Source: Cryptomeria japonica (Eukaryota > Streptophyta > Pinopsida > Cupressales > Cupressaceae). Taken from it: 64,000 nucleotides of DNA. The position numbers and the translations under genes are program-made. The stretch spans positions 143,098,897 through 143,162,896 of the forward strand of contig NC_081407.1 in the NCBI RefSeq assembly GCF_030272615.1. Direction: 5' to 3'. Each line of letters opens with the position of its first letter. Within the stretch, counting starts at the first letter, position 1. The notes under the pieces are model-generated. The model did no database searches, was not told the DNA's origin, and worked only from the letters and a program-made list of their open reading frames with translations. Positions 33,591-45,677 of the stretch are shown piece after piece.

Positions 33591-35804
33591 TGTTGCAACA
33601 CGGGGATCTCTGGTTTTGCTTGTGCCCTTAGTTGGTGTGTGTGTGTCTACCTTATGTTGTGTGATTGCCCACCTTGATGTGAGGGTGTGATTTAACAAAC
33701 CCTACTTGTGTGTAACGTGTGTGTTCACACCTTGTGTTCACCTTATTGATGTGGGTGTTTTGGGAATAATTATAGGTGTTTTGTCTGCTTAATGAGATCT
33801 TGGTCTACGGTTTCTCTTAATTCAAAAGGGAGTCGTATGTACCTTCATCTTCGATTTATTTTACTCTTTGACTAATCCATCTAAGTTGGTTGTTAATATC
33901 TTGAACCTAAAAGTGCCAAATGTGTTTGTTTGTGGTTTTGGCTCTATCTTCATGATTGTCCACTTGAAAGACTAGTATGGCAAATGTTAATGCTTATCAT
34001 GTAGTACATTGAGTGATTATGACTCGTCTTCTTCTCTCTCTCTAAGTAAATTAAAAGGAATTGATATGTGTAGTTATCTCTCATTTAAGTTTTCTTATTG
34101 CAAGAGAAAGGATGATATATCTTGAGCCCTTGTGTGAGCCTCATAATGTTTTTGTGTTTTAGATTGTGAAAGGGAATGATTTGGGAGTTAATTTTTGGTT
34201 AATGGTAGAAAATGGTATGGTTGCATTAAAGGGATTCTCCATGTGGTTGGCAATAGTAGTATAAATAAATTTCATTCTAAGTAAGGTGCTTTAATAAGAT
34301 GCATATAGTTGATTTTGTGAAAATTGCTTAATGTGAAAGGAATACCAAAAGAGGACATGTTGTAATAGCTTCAAGAGTGAACTAATGTGCTCCTCGAAAG
34401 ATTGTTTTATGTGCTCATTCAACTAGTGTGATTAGGACCTATTAAATGATGCACCATTTAACTTGTTTTGGATTTGGATAACTGCCTGATTATGTTTCAA
34501 AAAGAGTAAATAAAAGACTTGCTGATTTGTATGCAATAAATGTGTAAAAATCTAGGAGATAGCCTTCATTTACCTCCTTGTTGTATTATAATTTTTCAAT
34601 GTTAAATTTGATGTATTATTGTATTGTATGGTACTACAAATAGCGAACGTTCTCAAGAAGACTTGTATTATAAAAGAAAATTTGATTGCTTTGAATTCTT
34701 GTTCGGAAAAACTAGAACATTATAGTGCAACAACAATGATTAGAAATGTCATGTTAGGAATTCTTTGACACCTTCCTAAAAGATAGCAAAATGAAAACCG
34801 TGCAACTCAAATGATAAACCTATGTCCGAGCATATGGTGTGATTTTGAAAAAATTCTTGTGTATTCGTAGGAAATAGCTGATTTTCCAACTCTCTTCGTC
34901 CTCTTGTCTAAAATATAGGAAATTGTTGTCTTTGAAATACTATTTGGAATGCAGTGATTTAAGAAGAAATTTTGTTATAAAGCATATGAAATTTTATGTT
35001 GCTTTGGGCTTCTAATTGAAAGGGGAACATTTTTCATCTTGAAAAGGGAATATTGAGAAAGATATCAGAATGATGTTAATTCTTTGTGTAAATTTGAAAT
35101 GTTGAAAAATTTCGGTACGTGGATCTAGAGTAAACTTTGTTTGGTGATTCATGTGTGAAGCATAATTAAAACTTCCCTTAAGTATATGTTAGCATAATGT
35201 AAAGTACTCCCCGTAAATGTGGCTAAACCAGTAATGGTGCTATTTTGTGTGTGTTGTGAGAAAACCCGTACTTGCTTTGTGTGCCCATGGGATGGTGAAG
35301 TAATCAACCATGGGGAAAATGTTTGTTTATGAGTATGGGAAAACCATACCTATCTATGTGATGTTGCTTATTTGTTTCCTTACTGAGTGCCAACCCACGG
35401 GTTGTTGATAAGTCAGTATGTGAAGGGGTAGTAGTAGAAGTCACCATTCCTTGAATAGTATGAACAGCGTACGAGTAATGTCGACGCAAAGCGACTTTAG
35501 CTTCCCTATTTTGAGGAAAAGTATGGTTTTGTAACGAAACTATAACATAGGTGTACTCAATACTTCCCCTTGTGATGAACCGATTTATGAGGTTCATGTG
35601 TGCCAGCCTAATTCCTATCCTTTATCTTGAGCATATAGATGACAGTTTTTGAGCATATTGTTGGATTCCATTGGAGCATTTGTTGCCTTGTCTTCATGAG
35701 AGGCGTGGTATTTTCTTACATAAGTTGCCAACTAACTAGTGTTGGTAGACTTGTGGGTAGACCTTAGCCATGTATACCTCTGGCTTACGGTGAGTATCCT
35801 GAGA

Positions 35805-36055
35805 GGAACATCGCTATGCGGAGTGTGACCGGCGCGTGCCTTATCCGCGGGGTACACTGCCATGCGGGATACGTCCATTGCGTGCTTTGTCCGCTTGGAG
35901 TATTGCCATGCCGTGCTGAGACACGATGCGGGATGTAGTAGACATTTCCATGCGGCCTACCGCTAGGTATAGGGTAGAGCCATGCCACGTGACGACGTGA
36001 TGCGGGGTGATGTCGAGGTGCACATTGCCATGCCATGCGGGTGTGTGACTTGGCC
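35805..36055. repeat. Degenerate GCCATGC/GATGCGGG repeat patch
   Basis: TGCCATGC-type words recur near 35848, 35903, 35979 and 36028, each within about 35 bp of GATGCGGG or CATGCGGG. Spacing is irregular (about 50-75 bp). The patch is much richer in CpG and GC than its surroundings. Confidence 0.55.
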
Positions 36056-37301
36056 ACACCACATGATGAGCTACTAGGATAGCTAGACGATTGTTCCTTC
36101 CTTCCTCGTTGGTGGCTAGCTACTAGTCACGTAGTGATGTAATGTGCAATTATGATTTTCTTTTAATTATTTATTTATTTCCTTGTGGGCCAGCAATTTA
36201 TTTTACTTTGACCTTGACAGTTTAGCCACGATCTTGCAATTTTGATCTTACTTGATTTGATGTTGCAAATCCGGAAATTATTTTCTTGTTTTTATTGTTG
36301 GAATTGACAATTATTATCTTTAATCTTTTGTACTTTGGTGGCTAAACCGGTTTATCCTTGTTGTTTTCGTATGTTGGTCTTGTGTTGTAATGTGAATTCC
36401 TCTCCAAGAACGTAGGAGACGGGCTTGGATGAGTGTATACGAGGAAGTAGACGCAAGGAACCTTGAGGATGGAGGTATGTGAGGCTGTGAAAACAGCTAG
36501 GATCCACTACCTACCTATGAGTGGTGACTATCTCTTGGAGGCTAAACACCTTACACAGCAAGGGATATTCACGAGGGACTTGTATGGAAGGTAGCACCGC
36601 TATGGTGTACCCTAGCACCATCAAGCCCTCGAGTGAGATGTTGGACATTTGATGATCATGTATTTATTCTGAGAGCAGACATAGAGATGTGGATCATATA
36701 TGTTACCTTTGACCGAGCATTGGACATGCTCACATGTGGCCTATTGTGTTGTGCAAACCAGTCTTGTGGTTGGATATTATGTGTAATCATGGATTAAATG
36801 GTATTAACTTGTCACTATGTTATGGGGCATAGTCATTGGAAAGGTTCTTGTATGTCTGAAAAGTGTAAACAATTGAGTCCTTACATTGCTCTTATTTGAC
36901 GAAAGTTAACTTGTTTGTAAAAAAAATTGATATGTGAAGCTAGTTCTATGCGATAAAGTTTCTTGAAAGAGATGAATTGGTGAGAGAAATTGACCTTGAG
37001 AGCATATTTTCTTGTCATGTTTGATAAATGAGTATGATAACTGTGCTTATATATTTTAATTGCTTTAAATTTGGTGAAATAAAAAGGGAAAAGTCTCGTG
37101 TCCTTGCTATGATTGAGTGTAAATTACAGAATGTTTGAAGGTGTGAATGGTGTTAGATGCATTTTTATTGGTGAATAATGCTTTAAATTGTTGACAAAAT
37201 AGTTGTTTGTGCAAATTGATAATTGTTAATTGAGTTTAAGGACTAATAAGTGTTGCAGGACTTCCGTTTAGCTTTGCGACTTCCAGGAGTAAGTCGGAGC
37301 C

Positions 37302-37314
37302 TAGGGGGGGAGAA
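37302..37314 (+). other. Polypurine tract of element G
   Basis: AGGGGGGGAGAA lies immediately before the TG of the right LTR. This is the expected position and composition of the plus-strand primer. Confidence 0.85.
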
Positions 37315-39183
37315 TGTAATGCCCATACCCTAGTTAGACTTGTAAAACCCGTTTGACCATGATTGACTTCCTATGTGGCATTCTTGAAAGGTAGGTTAAC
37401 CATGGTGAAATGTGTAGTTTAGATAATATAAATAACTGTGCATACTTATTATTGTGCTTTTGCATCGATTTTCGTGTAAATGTAATTGTTTCCTAACCCT
37501 TGAGATAAATCTTGAGCTAACGCCTTCATTGGATATGTATATGTATATGCATGCTTGTATGAATTCATGGGTGCAGGAGATTGCAGGTACAACACCGCTT
37601 AGGGCAAGGTTCACCTCCTTTGGAATTTGCAAGGTTGAGTATGCTCCTTCATCTTTTGAATTCGGATTTAGTGGTCATATAACTCTCGTCTTGCCTTAGC
37701 CATGGTTAGGTGAGCATCGTGTGTGGATTCATGGGGCTTGCTTTTCATTGGGATGTGTGTCAAGAGATTTGAAGGACTTCCTCGATTTGCGTGCCTTGCG
37801 CAAGGTAAGTGAGGTTTGTTATCCTAAGTATTAAATTCAAAATTAATGAGTAGGCGTACACAATAGTGATATAGGAATTTAAATAGGTAGCTTCTTTTAT
37901 ATGATTAATCATTAATTTAAGAGATTGCTTTAAATTGTTATTGTAGCAAGCTTAAGGTATTTAACTGGGGTTAGTGTGCTCATTTACGCATTTGTAACAT
38001 TTATGCATTTGTAGTTGAGAAATTAGAATAAATAAGACTCTTGCATTAGATTAGTCATTTATTTAAAAATGTCGCTTTACTATGTTATAGCAAGTCAATT
38101 TAATAGTTAAATTCGATAATAATGAATTTAATGAGTTATGCGTTTTGGAAAGGAAAATTTTTTAAGTCATTTGGGAGATAGAAATAAATTACTCATTTCC
38201 GCATTTTGGAAGAAAAGGGGGTAAATTATTATTATTTAAACGGAATTATTTCCTTTTTACTTGTAAAGTCGATATAGTATAAAAGTTGATTTTTAGAAAA
38301 TTAAATTAATCAAACGCCTTACCCGGTCAATAGTTCCGAAATATAAAAGTAGGCCTAAAATTAATATTGAGGAATTAAAAATTTAAAACTCAAAAAAAAG
38401 AAATAGAAAGCATTTTAATTTTAATAAGGAAAACAAATAAGATGTAATAGAGAATGGTAATGAATGACTTCCATTTGGATTTTCATTTGTGTTATTTAAA
38501 AAAAAAAAAAATGCCTAATTTCGAAATTGAAAATTAGGGTAAAATTAGGGTTTCACTTTTAACCTAGTTTTGGAAAACATTTTGGGGGTTCTTGGCTTTT
38601 TGGTCATTTTTTTGGGAAAAACATGGTTTTTGGGAGAAAAAGAAGGGAGATCTCTTGCTTGGAGTTGCAGGTGGAGCTCTCCTTCAAATTCATGCCAAGG
38701 AATGCTAATGGAGGTAGGACTCATGTTACCTATTATTTCATTTGAAACCAAAAGAAATGGTCATGCCCACGAATGTCATTTAGTTTTAGATTCAGTTTTG
38801 GAAGCTTGTGTTCTTGGATTCAAGTTTTGACATGGCTACTTGGACATTTAGAAGGGAGAAAATCTTCCCCAATCTTTGCTTATACATTCTGGAAATATAT
38901 AAAAACAAAATATATAGAAAAACAAGAAATGGTTGTGACTGTGTGTGTGTTTTCTTCAGTATTCATTTTCAAAAAAAAACGTTTTAGTTTCAACTGTGGT
39001 TTCAAAAAAATTTATTAAAAAGGAAACACAAAAAAAAAAAAAGAATATATAAAAAAAAAAAGAGAACAAAAAAAAGGGGGGAATGAGCCATTTTCGGGCT
39101 AGGGTTTGGCGGGCGGAGGAGCCAAAGCTCGGCTCCCGCCGCCGCCGCCCCCTTCCCCATTTTCTCTCCCTTCCCCGTGCTAC

Positions 39184-39330
39184 GTGGCTCGCAGGAGTTC
39201 CCTACGACCACAGAGGGCCTCAGGGAGTCCCTGCGTCCACCGTGGGCCGCAGGGTAAGACCTGCGACCACGGTGTCCGCAGGGAATACCCTGCGTCCACA
39301 GTGGCTCGCAGGGAAACCCTGCGGCTACCG
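39184..39330. repeat. Tandem array of five hairpin units in the right G LTR
   Basis: Same five units as in the left LTR with minor substitutions (for example GGGCCTCAGGG in unit 2 against GGGCCGCAGGG). It lies in a GC-rich island preceded by a CCGCCGCCGCC run. Confidence 0.88.
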
Positions 39331-39531
39331 TAGGTAGTGCCCCTGTTCCGTATTTGACATTTTAAGCGTTTTTTTTTTGTATTATTTTATGTTAGTTTTT
39401 TAAAAATTGTTTTAGTATTAAAAAAAAATAATAAAATGCAAAGAAATTTGCTTAGTAATATTTGTGTTATTAAAAAAAAAAGAGAGTTGGGAATTATATT
39501 TTAATGAATAATGTTTATATACTTATATATA

Positions 39532-39659
<128 letters not shown>

Positions 39660-42146
39660 AGAAGCTTGCGTATAATATGCAAAAATAAAGACAAAAATCA
39701 GGTTGATAAGTGAATTTAAGATTAATATAAGGAAATTAAACCCAGTTCCTTTATATTATTTATATCTAAATTCAATCTCTTTTATGTTATTTAATCTCTG
39801 ATTGCTAGATAATTTATTTGGGTTTTAGAGATACAACATTTAGTAAATCCATACTATAATACAAGTTATTAAATTCATGTTGTATATCATACTCGAGTTA
39901 ATACTTATTATTGACATGGAATGAATAGTGATGGTGGTTTAATACGAGTTTTAAACAAAAGTTAATTTAGCTAGTATACCGAAGTATCGACATTATTAGT
40001 CAGAGCGATCTGATAAAACGAATACCTCTACCGGTTAATGCCTATGCTGAATTAAACTTCTATTATTGAATTTGGTTATGTAATGGTAAGATTTGACATG
40101 ACAGTGTTTGGTTGCAAGTTGGTCAAGCCCCTAGTTAAGGTACCGTCAAACAATAGAATTTAGGTTTGTTTGTCTTCTTTTGTTATGATTCAATCTGACC
40201 CGCTTTTAAAAGGGATCACTATGTAATAATCAATCGAGGTAGATGTTGAATAGTGTATGTGTTCGCCTAAAGGGCAGAGTTGTACAGACATGTAAATATG
40301 TAACCTTAACTATATATAATACCAAAGGGGTCTTGCAGTTGAGCAGACCCGGAGATGTAGCCCATCAGGGGTGAACTCCGAGATCATATCTGTGTTATGC
40401 GATGTTTATGGCGTACTTTGTTTTATGTATTACATTATCATGAATGGTTGTATTCTTGCATAAGTGTATGGTGACAAATTAATGTATTCAAATATAAGTG
40501 CATAGCATTATTCATCTGGATAAATGTAGTTATTTGAGTTCATAAAACATTGCAAATTATGATTATGGCAAGGTATTTTAAAACATTGTAATTAAAATTG
40601 TGGAAAGAAGTATTTTGATAAGGTTAATTAAACGTAATAATAGTGGAAAGAATCTTGCTAGGTTACATCAATGAATTAACTTGTTATTAAGCATGTAAAT
40701 TGATCAAACGAGAAATGGGAGACAAAGTTGAATTAATGTTATAAATTTTAAGTGAAATTTAAAGGATGAACCACATATAGATACTTACCTTTTTACTTAG
40801 TAAATGAATCACGCCATGTTAATTATGTTCATTACATTGGACGAATTTGTTAAGTTATTTCACGCTTAAATCATAACCAATAATCCTCACCAGAGTAATT
40901 CGATAATCGTGTGGACTCAACTAGGTATTCATGTTGTATATTGGTTGAATATACTTAGTAATTTATGTTGTAATTATAATCAATGATCCTCACCAGAATT
41001 AATTTTAAAATTAGGTTATCTCAACTAGTAGTGCATATTTATAACCCCAATAAATGAATTTCTTCATGATTGCTAAAAATGAACTGAATAGGGAAGGATT
41101 CAATTAGATGTTGATACATTAAATCTTAGTAAAAGTATCTCCCTCCTATTAACTTTGTTTATAAAAAAGGAGATGTGCAATAAGACAATTGTATTTTAAT
41201 CTTAATAGAAGGACATCACTATGATCTTAATATTCGAATCTCGAAATGATGAATATCATCTTGCTAACCATATCTTAAAGTTAAAGGATGAACTCATGTG
41301 GCCCTAATACATTTTCAACGTAACGATTTTAGCCATCTAGTAGTATTATTAAAACGTCAAATGAATTCTATGGCTACTCACATTATACCTTTTATAAAAG
41401 AACTTCAACTCATCAGTTGGCTATGCATGAAAACAAATGAAGAGACCTCACTCTACTAACAGAAGTTTAATCCCTAAGAAATGGATTTTTCTTATTAACC
41501 ATACTGTTTAATATTTTAAAAGAGATATCAAATGTGGGTGTATATTTTGAAATCTAATGTAGGAATCCTCATTTTATTAGTCGCAGTTCAACCCTAAATG
41601 AATGAGTCTCATCAGGCACATCTTTAACATAAAATCATATGATGTCTAGTGTGGATGGGTACCTTAAACCCAATGAATGAACTTCATTTTATTAGACGCT
41701 TGGAGCCTATTTGGGGGCCTCTAAATGAAATTATGATTTTAAGTGCATTGAATAAATAACCTATCCAATGCCTCCTAACCAACAAAGTAAATGAACGCTT
41801 CCTAAAATTCTAAGATGTCATATCCTTGAACACATATATAAGCAAGACCTATGCAATATCTCGTAATTAAGATATCCAGTTTAATGAATCTAATGACACA
41901 AGTTGAGTTAGGTGTAAGGTTATGTAATCGCGTTGGGAAACCTCTTAGGATCTTTTAGCCTTCCACTGTGTTATCTAGTTAGAGGTAACATTGAGATAAC
42001 TTCAATCTATCTTAATGCTGTAACTTATAATTAACTACTCTTAGTTTTATTTTTTTATTTTTTTTTAAAAAAAAAAAAATTTACACTCTAATTGAGTGTT
42101 TTTAACTTAAACCCTTAGGGGTTTCCTGGCGGGGCATTACAACAGG

Positions 42147-43438
42147 GTGGATGAGGAAATAGGGGTCCAAGTACTTAGATATTTTTAGAACCTTTTGAAC
42201 TAAGTAGATGAATAGGATGATGTAGCCAAAAGTAAATTCCTTTCCCACATTTTGATGTTGGTTTCTAAAGAACATAATAAAATTATCTATCTATAAGGAA
42301 CTTAGCATAAAGGAAGTTAAAAAGGCTACTTTTTTACTAGGGAAGGACAAAGCCCCCAACCTAGTTTCCTCACTAGCTTCTTCCAATCTCATTGGGAGAT
42401 TGTTGGATTTGATGTGGCCAAGGTGGTGAAGGAATCTAGGAAGAAGTGACTAATGCTCAAAGACCTAAATAATATTTTGATTTCTCTAATTACAAATAAA
42501 TAGAAGGTAGATTATATGAGGGATTTTAGACCCATCTCTTTGTGCAATACAACATACAAATTGATCTATAAGGTCATCTCTAACATATTGACTTTGGTCT
42601 AAATAACCTAATTTTGAAGGTATAATCATTTCTCATGAGGTGATCCATACTATCCACAAGGCCAAAGTAGAGAGAATTGTTATCAGCCTAGACAATCAAA
42701 AGGCATATGATTAGATGGATAGATCCTTTCTCCTTCAAGTCTTAAGTCGGTTTGGTTTTGATCCTAATGCGATTCAATGGGTTAAAGGGTGTATCTTTAC
42801 ACCTAGATTTTTGGTCTTGGTGAATAGCTAATCGTGTGACTTCTTTCCTTCTATAAATGGGCTTAGGAAGGAGATCCCATCGTGCCTTTCCTTTTCATCT
42901 TAATGGAAAAATCTTTGGGGAGGAGCATTAAAATTCTGATGGCTAATAGAAGATGGAAGGGAACATGTATCACCCCTAGATTGGAACTTGTTTCTGATCA
43001 ACAATTAGTAGATGATACCATTTTGGGGGGTCTCATATTATTGAGGAGATATGGTCATTAAAAAAACTCTAGATAACTACTATGTAGTCTCTGGGTAAAA
43101 AGATAAGTCATATGTCTTATTCTTTAATATAAATCCTAAAAAACAAAGGAAAATTTCTAGAATCTTGAACCTCAATTTGGTTCAGTTTCTATGTAAATTT
43201 CTAGGGCTCTAGGCTCCTTTTGTTGGTCTCAACAAGACAAATTTGTGGAACCAGCTAACTAGCAACTTCATATATAAAGTTGGTATGTAGAAAGGTAAAT
43301 GGATTAATGTTTTGTGTTAGATCATATTGCTTCAAACAGTTCTCACAACCCTTCCAAATTATGTGATGTCTTTCTTGAGGCTTACCAAAAAATTAAGCGA
43401 GCTTCTTGGTATCCCCATTTTCATCTTTAGCGCAAACA
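42147..43438 (+). pseudogene. L1-type LINE ORF2 reverse transcriptase relic
   Basis: Read across several frames: VDEEIGVQVLRYF, then FFQSHWEIVGFDVAKVVKE near 42380, the L1-RT hallmark DFRPISLCNTTYKLIYKVI near 42522-42580, QKAYD near 42700, then SFLLQVLSRFGFDPNAIQW, GCIFTPRFLVLVNS, and later FNINPKKQRKISRIL and VGLNKTNLWNQLTS. This is the order of the plant L1-clade RT (fingers, palm, thumb). Many stops and frameshifts are present and the FADD-type centre is eroded (ADDT region near 43010). No 5' part and no 3' tail are visible; the right end meets TGTAATAACCCC at 43439. Confidence 0.85.
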
Positions 43439-44951
43439 TGTAATAACCCCTACAAATTTTATCCAATTTGTAGACCATGTGCTCTAAGCACATAAATAAA
43501 AGGTGAGTTTTCATTTCCCTTTCCCAAATTTTAATCCTCTTGAAAATGCCTCGATTTGAGTCCAAGTCCTCAATTTGAAAAATTGACAAAGTGCTCTTTT
43601 AAAGAACTTTAGTTTTTATTTTTTAGGTTTATTTTCGGGGTTAAACTCTAATTTTGCACTTGTCGTGTGTCTAAAGTGCATTTTAGTGTTATAAACCCAA
43701 AATACACATGTTAGTGCATTTATGGTTTATAACTTTGAAATGCACTTATTAATGTGGTATGAATTGCATTCATGGCTAAGTATTTGTATTAAAATTGATT
43801 TCTCTCTCTTTTTATCTTACCTCTTTGCTTTATGTTTTCATCATTTGGTTTTTCTCCTCTCCATGCCCTCTTATCAAATTGTGTCCTTGCCTCATTTGCT
43901 TCATTTGAAGACAAATCGAGCACTCGTATTTTTGGTGTTTTAAGTCTAGGTAAGTCATGTTTTTCTTTCCTTTTTTTTTCATTCACTTTTCAAAGATGCA
44001 TATTATACCCTAGTTCTGGTTTAGGGTTTCTCTATTTTATGTCAAATTGTATCATGATTTTTGTCTTTTAGTTTTTATTGAGTAGTTCATATAAATGATG
44101 TTGTTCGAGCTTGTAAGAACTAAATCATTTATGTTTGTGTCTGATCATAGTTTTGGTGTTGTTCAGACTTACAAGCCTGAACAACACTTCTTCTTTGCAC
44201 TTCCCATACCAAGTGTAGATTTGTGTTTCCAAGATGTACTACACAATGATTAACATGTGGTTCAGACTTGCAAACATTGAGCTACATGTTTTTTTTTTGT
44301 TTTTGTTTTTAATCAACACCTGTCAATGTAGTCTGGGGTAACAACATCGAACTACACCGAGCTTTACGTTTTGTCAAAGCCTCATAAAATAGTGTACTTC
44401 AGGTTTACAACCTCGAAATACACCGATGCCTTTCCCTTGTGGTGTAGTTCGGGGTTGTAACCCTGAATTACATCGAGATCTATTACACTAAGTCCTTCAT
44501 TGGTATAGTTTGGTGTTATAACCCCAAACTACTTCGAATTTCCAAAACATCACAAAGTGTAGTTCAGGATTATAACCCGAACCACACCAAAAAATACTAC
44601 AATGTGTAGTTTGGATTTATAACCCTGAACTACACCAAGCCATTATTCCCCTACAAATATAGTGTACTTCAGGTTTATAAACCCGAACTACACATGATCC
44701 AGATTTGTAAGTGTATATCAAAGTTATAAGTTTGATTTGTAGCATGGCATTTTCAAGGTATAATCTAGGTTTTTGAACCAAGTTTCTGTGAACCTGGAGC
44801 ATGACTACAAATGGTCTTCTTCAAAAAAAAAATTCAAACTAAAAGAGTTTTTTTCATGGGTTTCTCTTTAGTACATAATGATGATTTTATGTCTAACTCT
44901 GAAAGACTTGTTCCAAATAATGTTGTAGTCTCAACTTCCACAATGTTGTAG
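43439..44951 (+). other. Presumptive LTR or leader containing a palindrome array
   Basis: The stretch starts TGTAATAACCCCTAC, which resembles the starts of plant gypsy LTRs and of element G (TGTAATGCCC), and it interrupts the LINE. It is followed by coding-like ORF L at 44952. I could not find a clear LTR end, primer binding site or second LTR, so LTR status is inferred from the start motif and position only. Confidence 0.4.
44156..44742. repeat. Array of ten diverged 32-bp palindromes
   Basis: Units begin at about 44156, 44254, 44327, 44392, 44442, 44502, 44557, 44604, 44662 and 44711. The consensus half-site is GTGTAGTTCGGGGTTA followed by its exact reverse complement, so the consensus is a perfect 32-bp palindrome. 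Examples are the units at 44442, 44557 and 44604. Spacers are 15-66 bp and unrelated in sequence. Outer units (first, second and last) are the most diverged. Confidence 0.88.
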
Positions 44952-45165
44952 ATGACAAAGTCATCTCCTAGCAAGAAGACCATGAAATTCAAGAAGCAAG
45001 ATCCTCACCCGATCTTTGCACCTTCTTCAATATCTTCAAACATAGACAATATTAGAGACACTGAAATAGGCCATGTTGACCATAAGGATTTTCTCAAAAG
45101 GGTCAAAGAGCCTCCTTAGTACTAGAAAATAGAGTCAACCATAAAAAATAGTATCTGCTTGGTTT
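44952..45165 (+). pseudogene. Unidentified ORF L, N-terminal part
   Basis: ATG at 44952 (MTKSSPSKKTMKFKKQ), then PHPIFAPSSISSN and KDFLKRVKEPP, with stops at 45117 and 45123 before a further open stretch. The frame runs directly into solo LTR I and continues in the same frame at 57399, which supports one original ORF. I do not recognise a named family. The downstream half resembles long ORFs of unknown function that accompany plant retroelements. Confidence 0.5.
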
Positions 45166-45677
45166 TGTTGGAATCAATGAACACTACAGGGGGTGGGGTG
45201 AATTAGTGTTATGCAATCTTTAACTGATTCTTAAACAATCGGATGCAAATGAATAAAAGTAAAGTTTAGAAACTCAACACACACAAGCATAAAACCATAA
45301 CACCAAAAAATTTACGTGGAAACCCAGAAAGGGAAAAATGACGGTGGGATTGAGACCCCCAATATTATAATACTATGATCAGGAGTATAATAATATTACA
45401 AAGGGAATGCACATGCAATCAGGCACACTTCCTAGAGCTCACTGCTCAAATACAAAAGAGTGGGTTGCAACCCCCAAAGAACTCACTATCCTGCAAATGA
45501 TGACAAATGATAACTAATTGTCTAAACTGATGAATAGCATCTACAAATGCCACAATACAATTTTGATTAAGCACAAAAAGCCTTCTTCTACTATTCTAGC
45601 ACATTGCTCTGTTATGCCCTACTCTATCATATAACATAGCGTAAATCCAAGGATAGCGCACATGAAACTGTGCACAT

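Larger units (their letters stand above)
33574..37314 (+). other. Non-coding core of element G
   Basis: 3.74 kb without any reading frame above about 100 codons and with no gag, protease, integrase or RT motif on either strand. It has a GC-richer patch with repeated GCCATGC and GATGCGGG words at 35800-36060. It ends in the purine tract AGGGGGGGAGAA just before the right LTR. Confidence 0.82.

Noticed and set aside
35785-36062. Two overlapping ORFs of 73-90 codons on the minus strand in the G core
   Set aside because: They fall exactly on the GC-rich repeat patch and overlap in different frames; no domain is recognised.
44156-44742. CRISPR-like array (palindromic units of about 32 bp with spacers)
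   Set aside because: The setting is clearly a plant nuclear genome, units are diverged, spacer lengths vary from 15 to 66 bp, and there are no cas genes.
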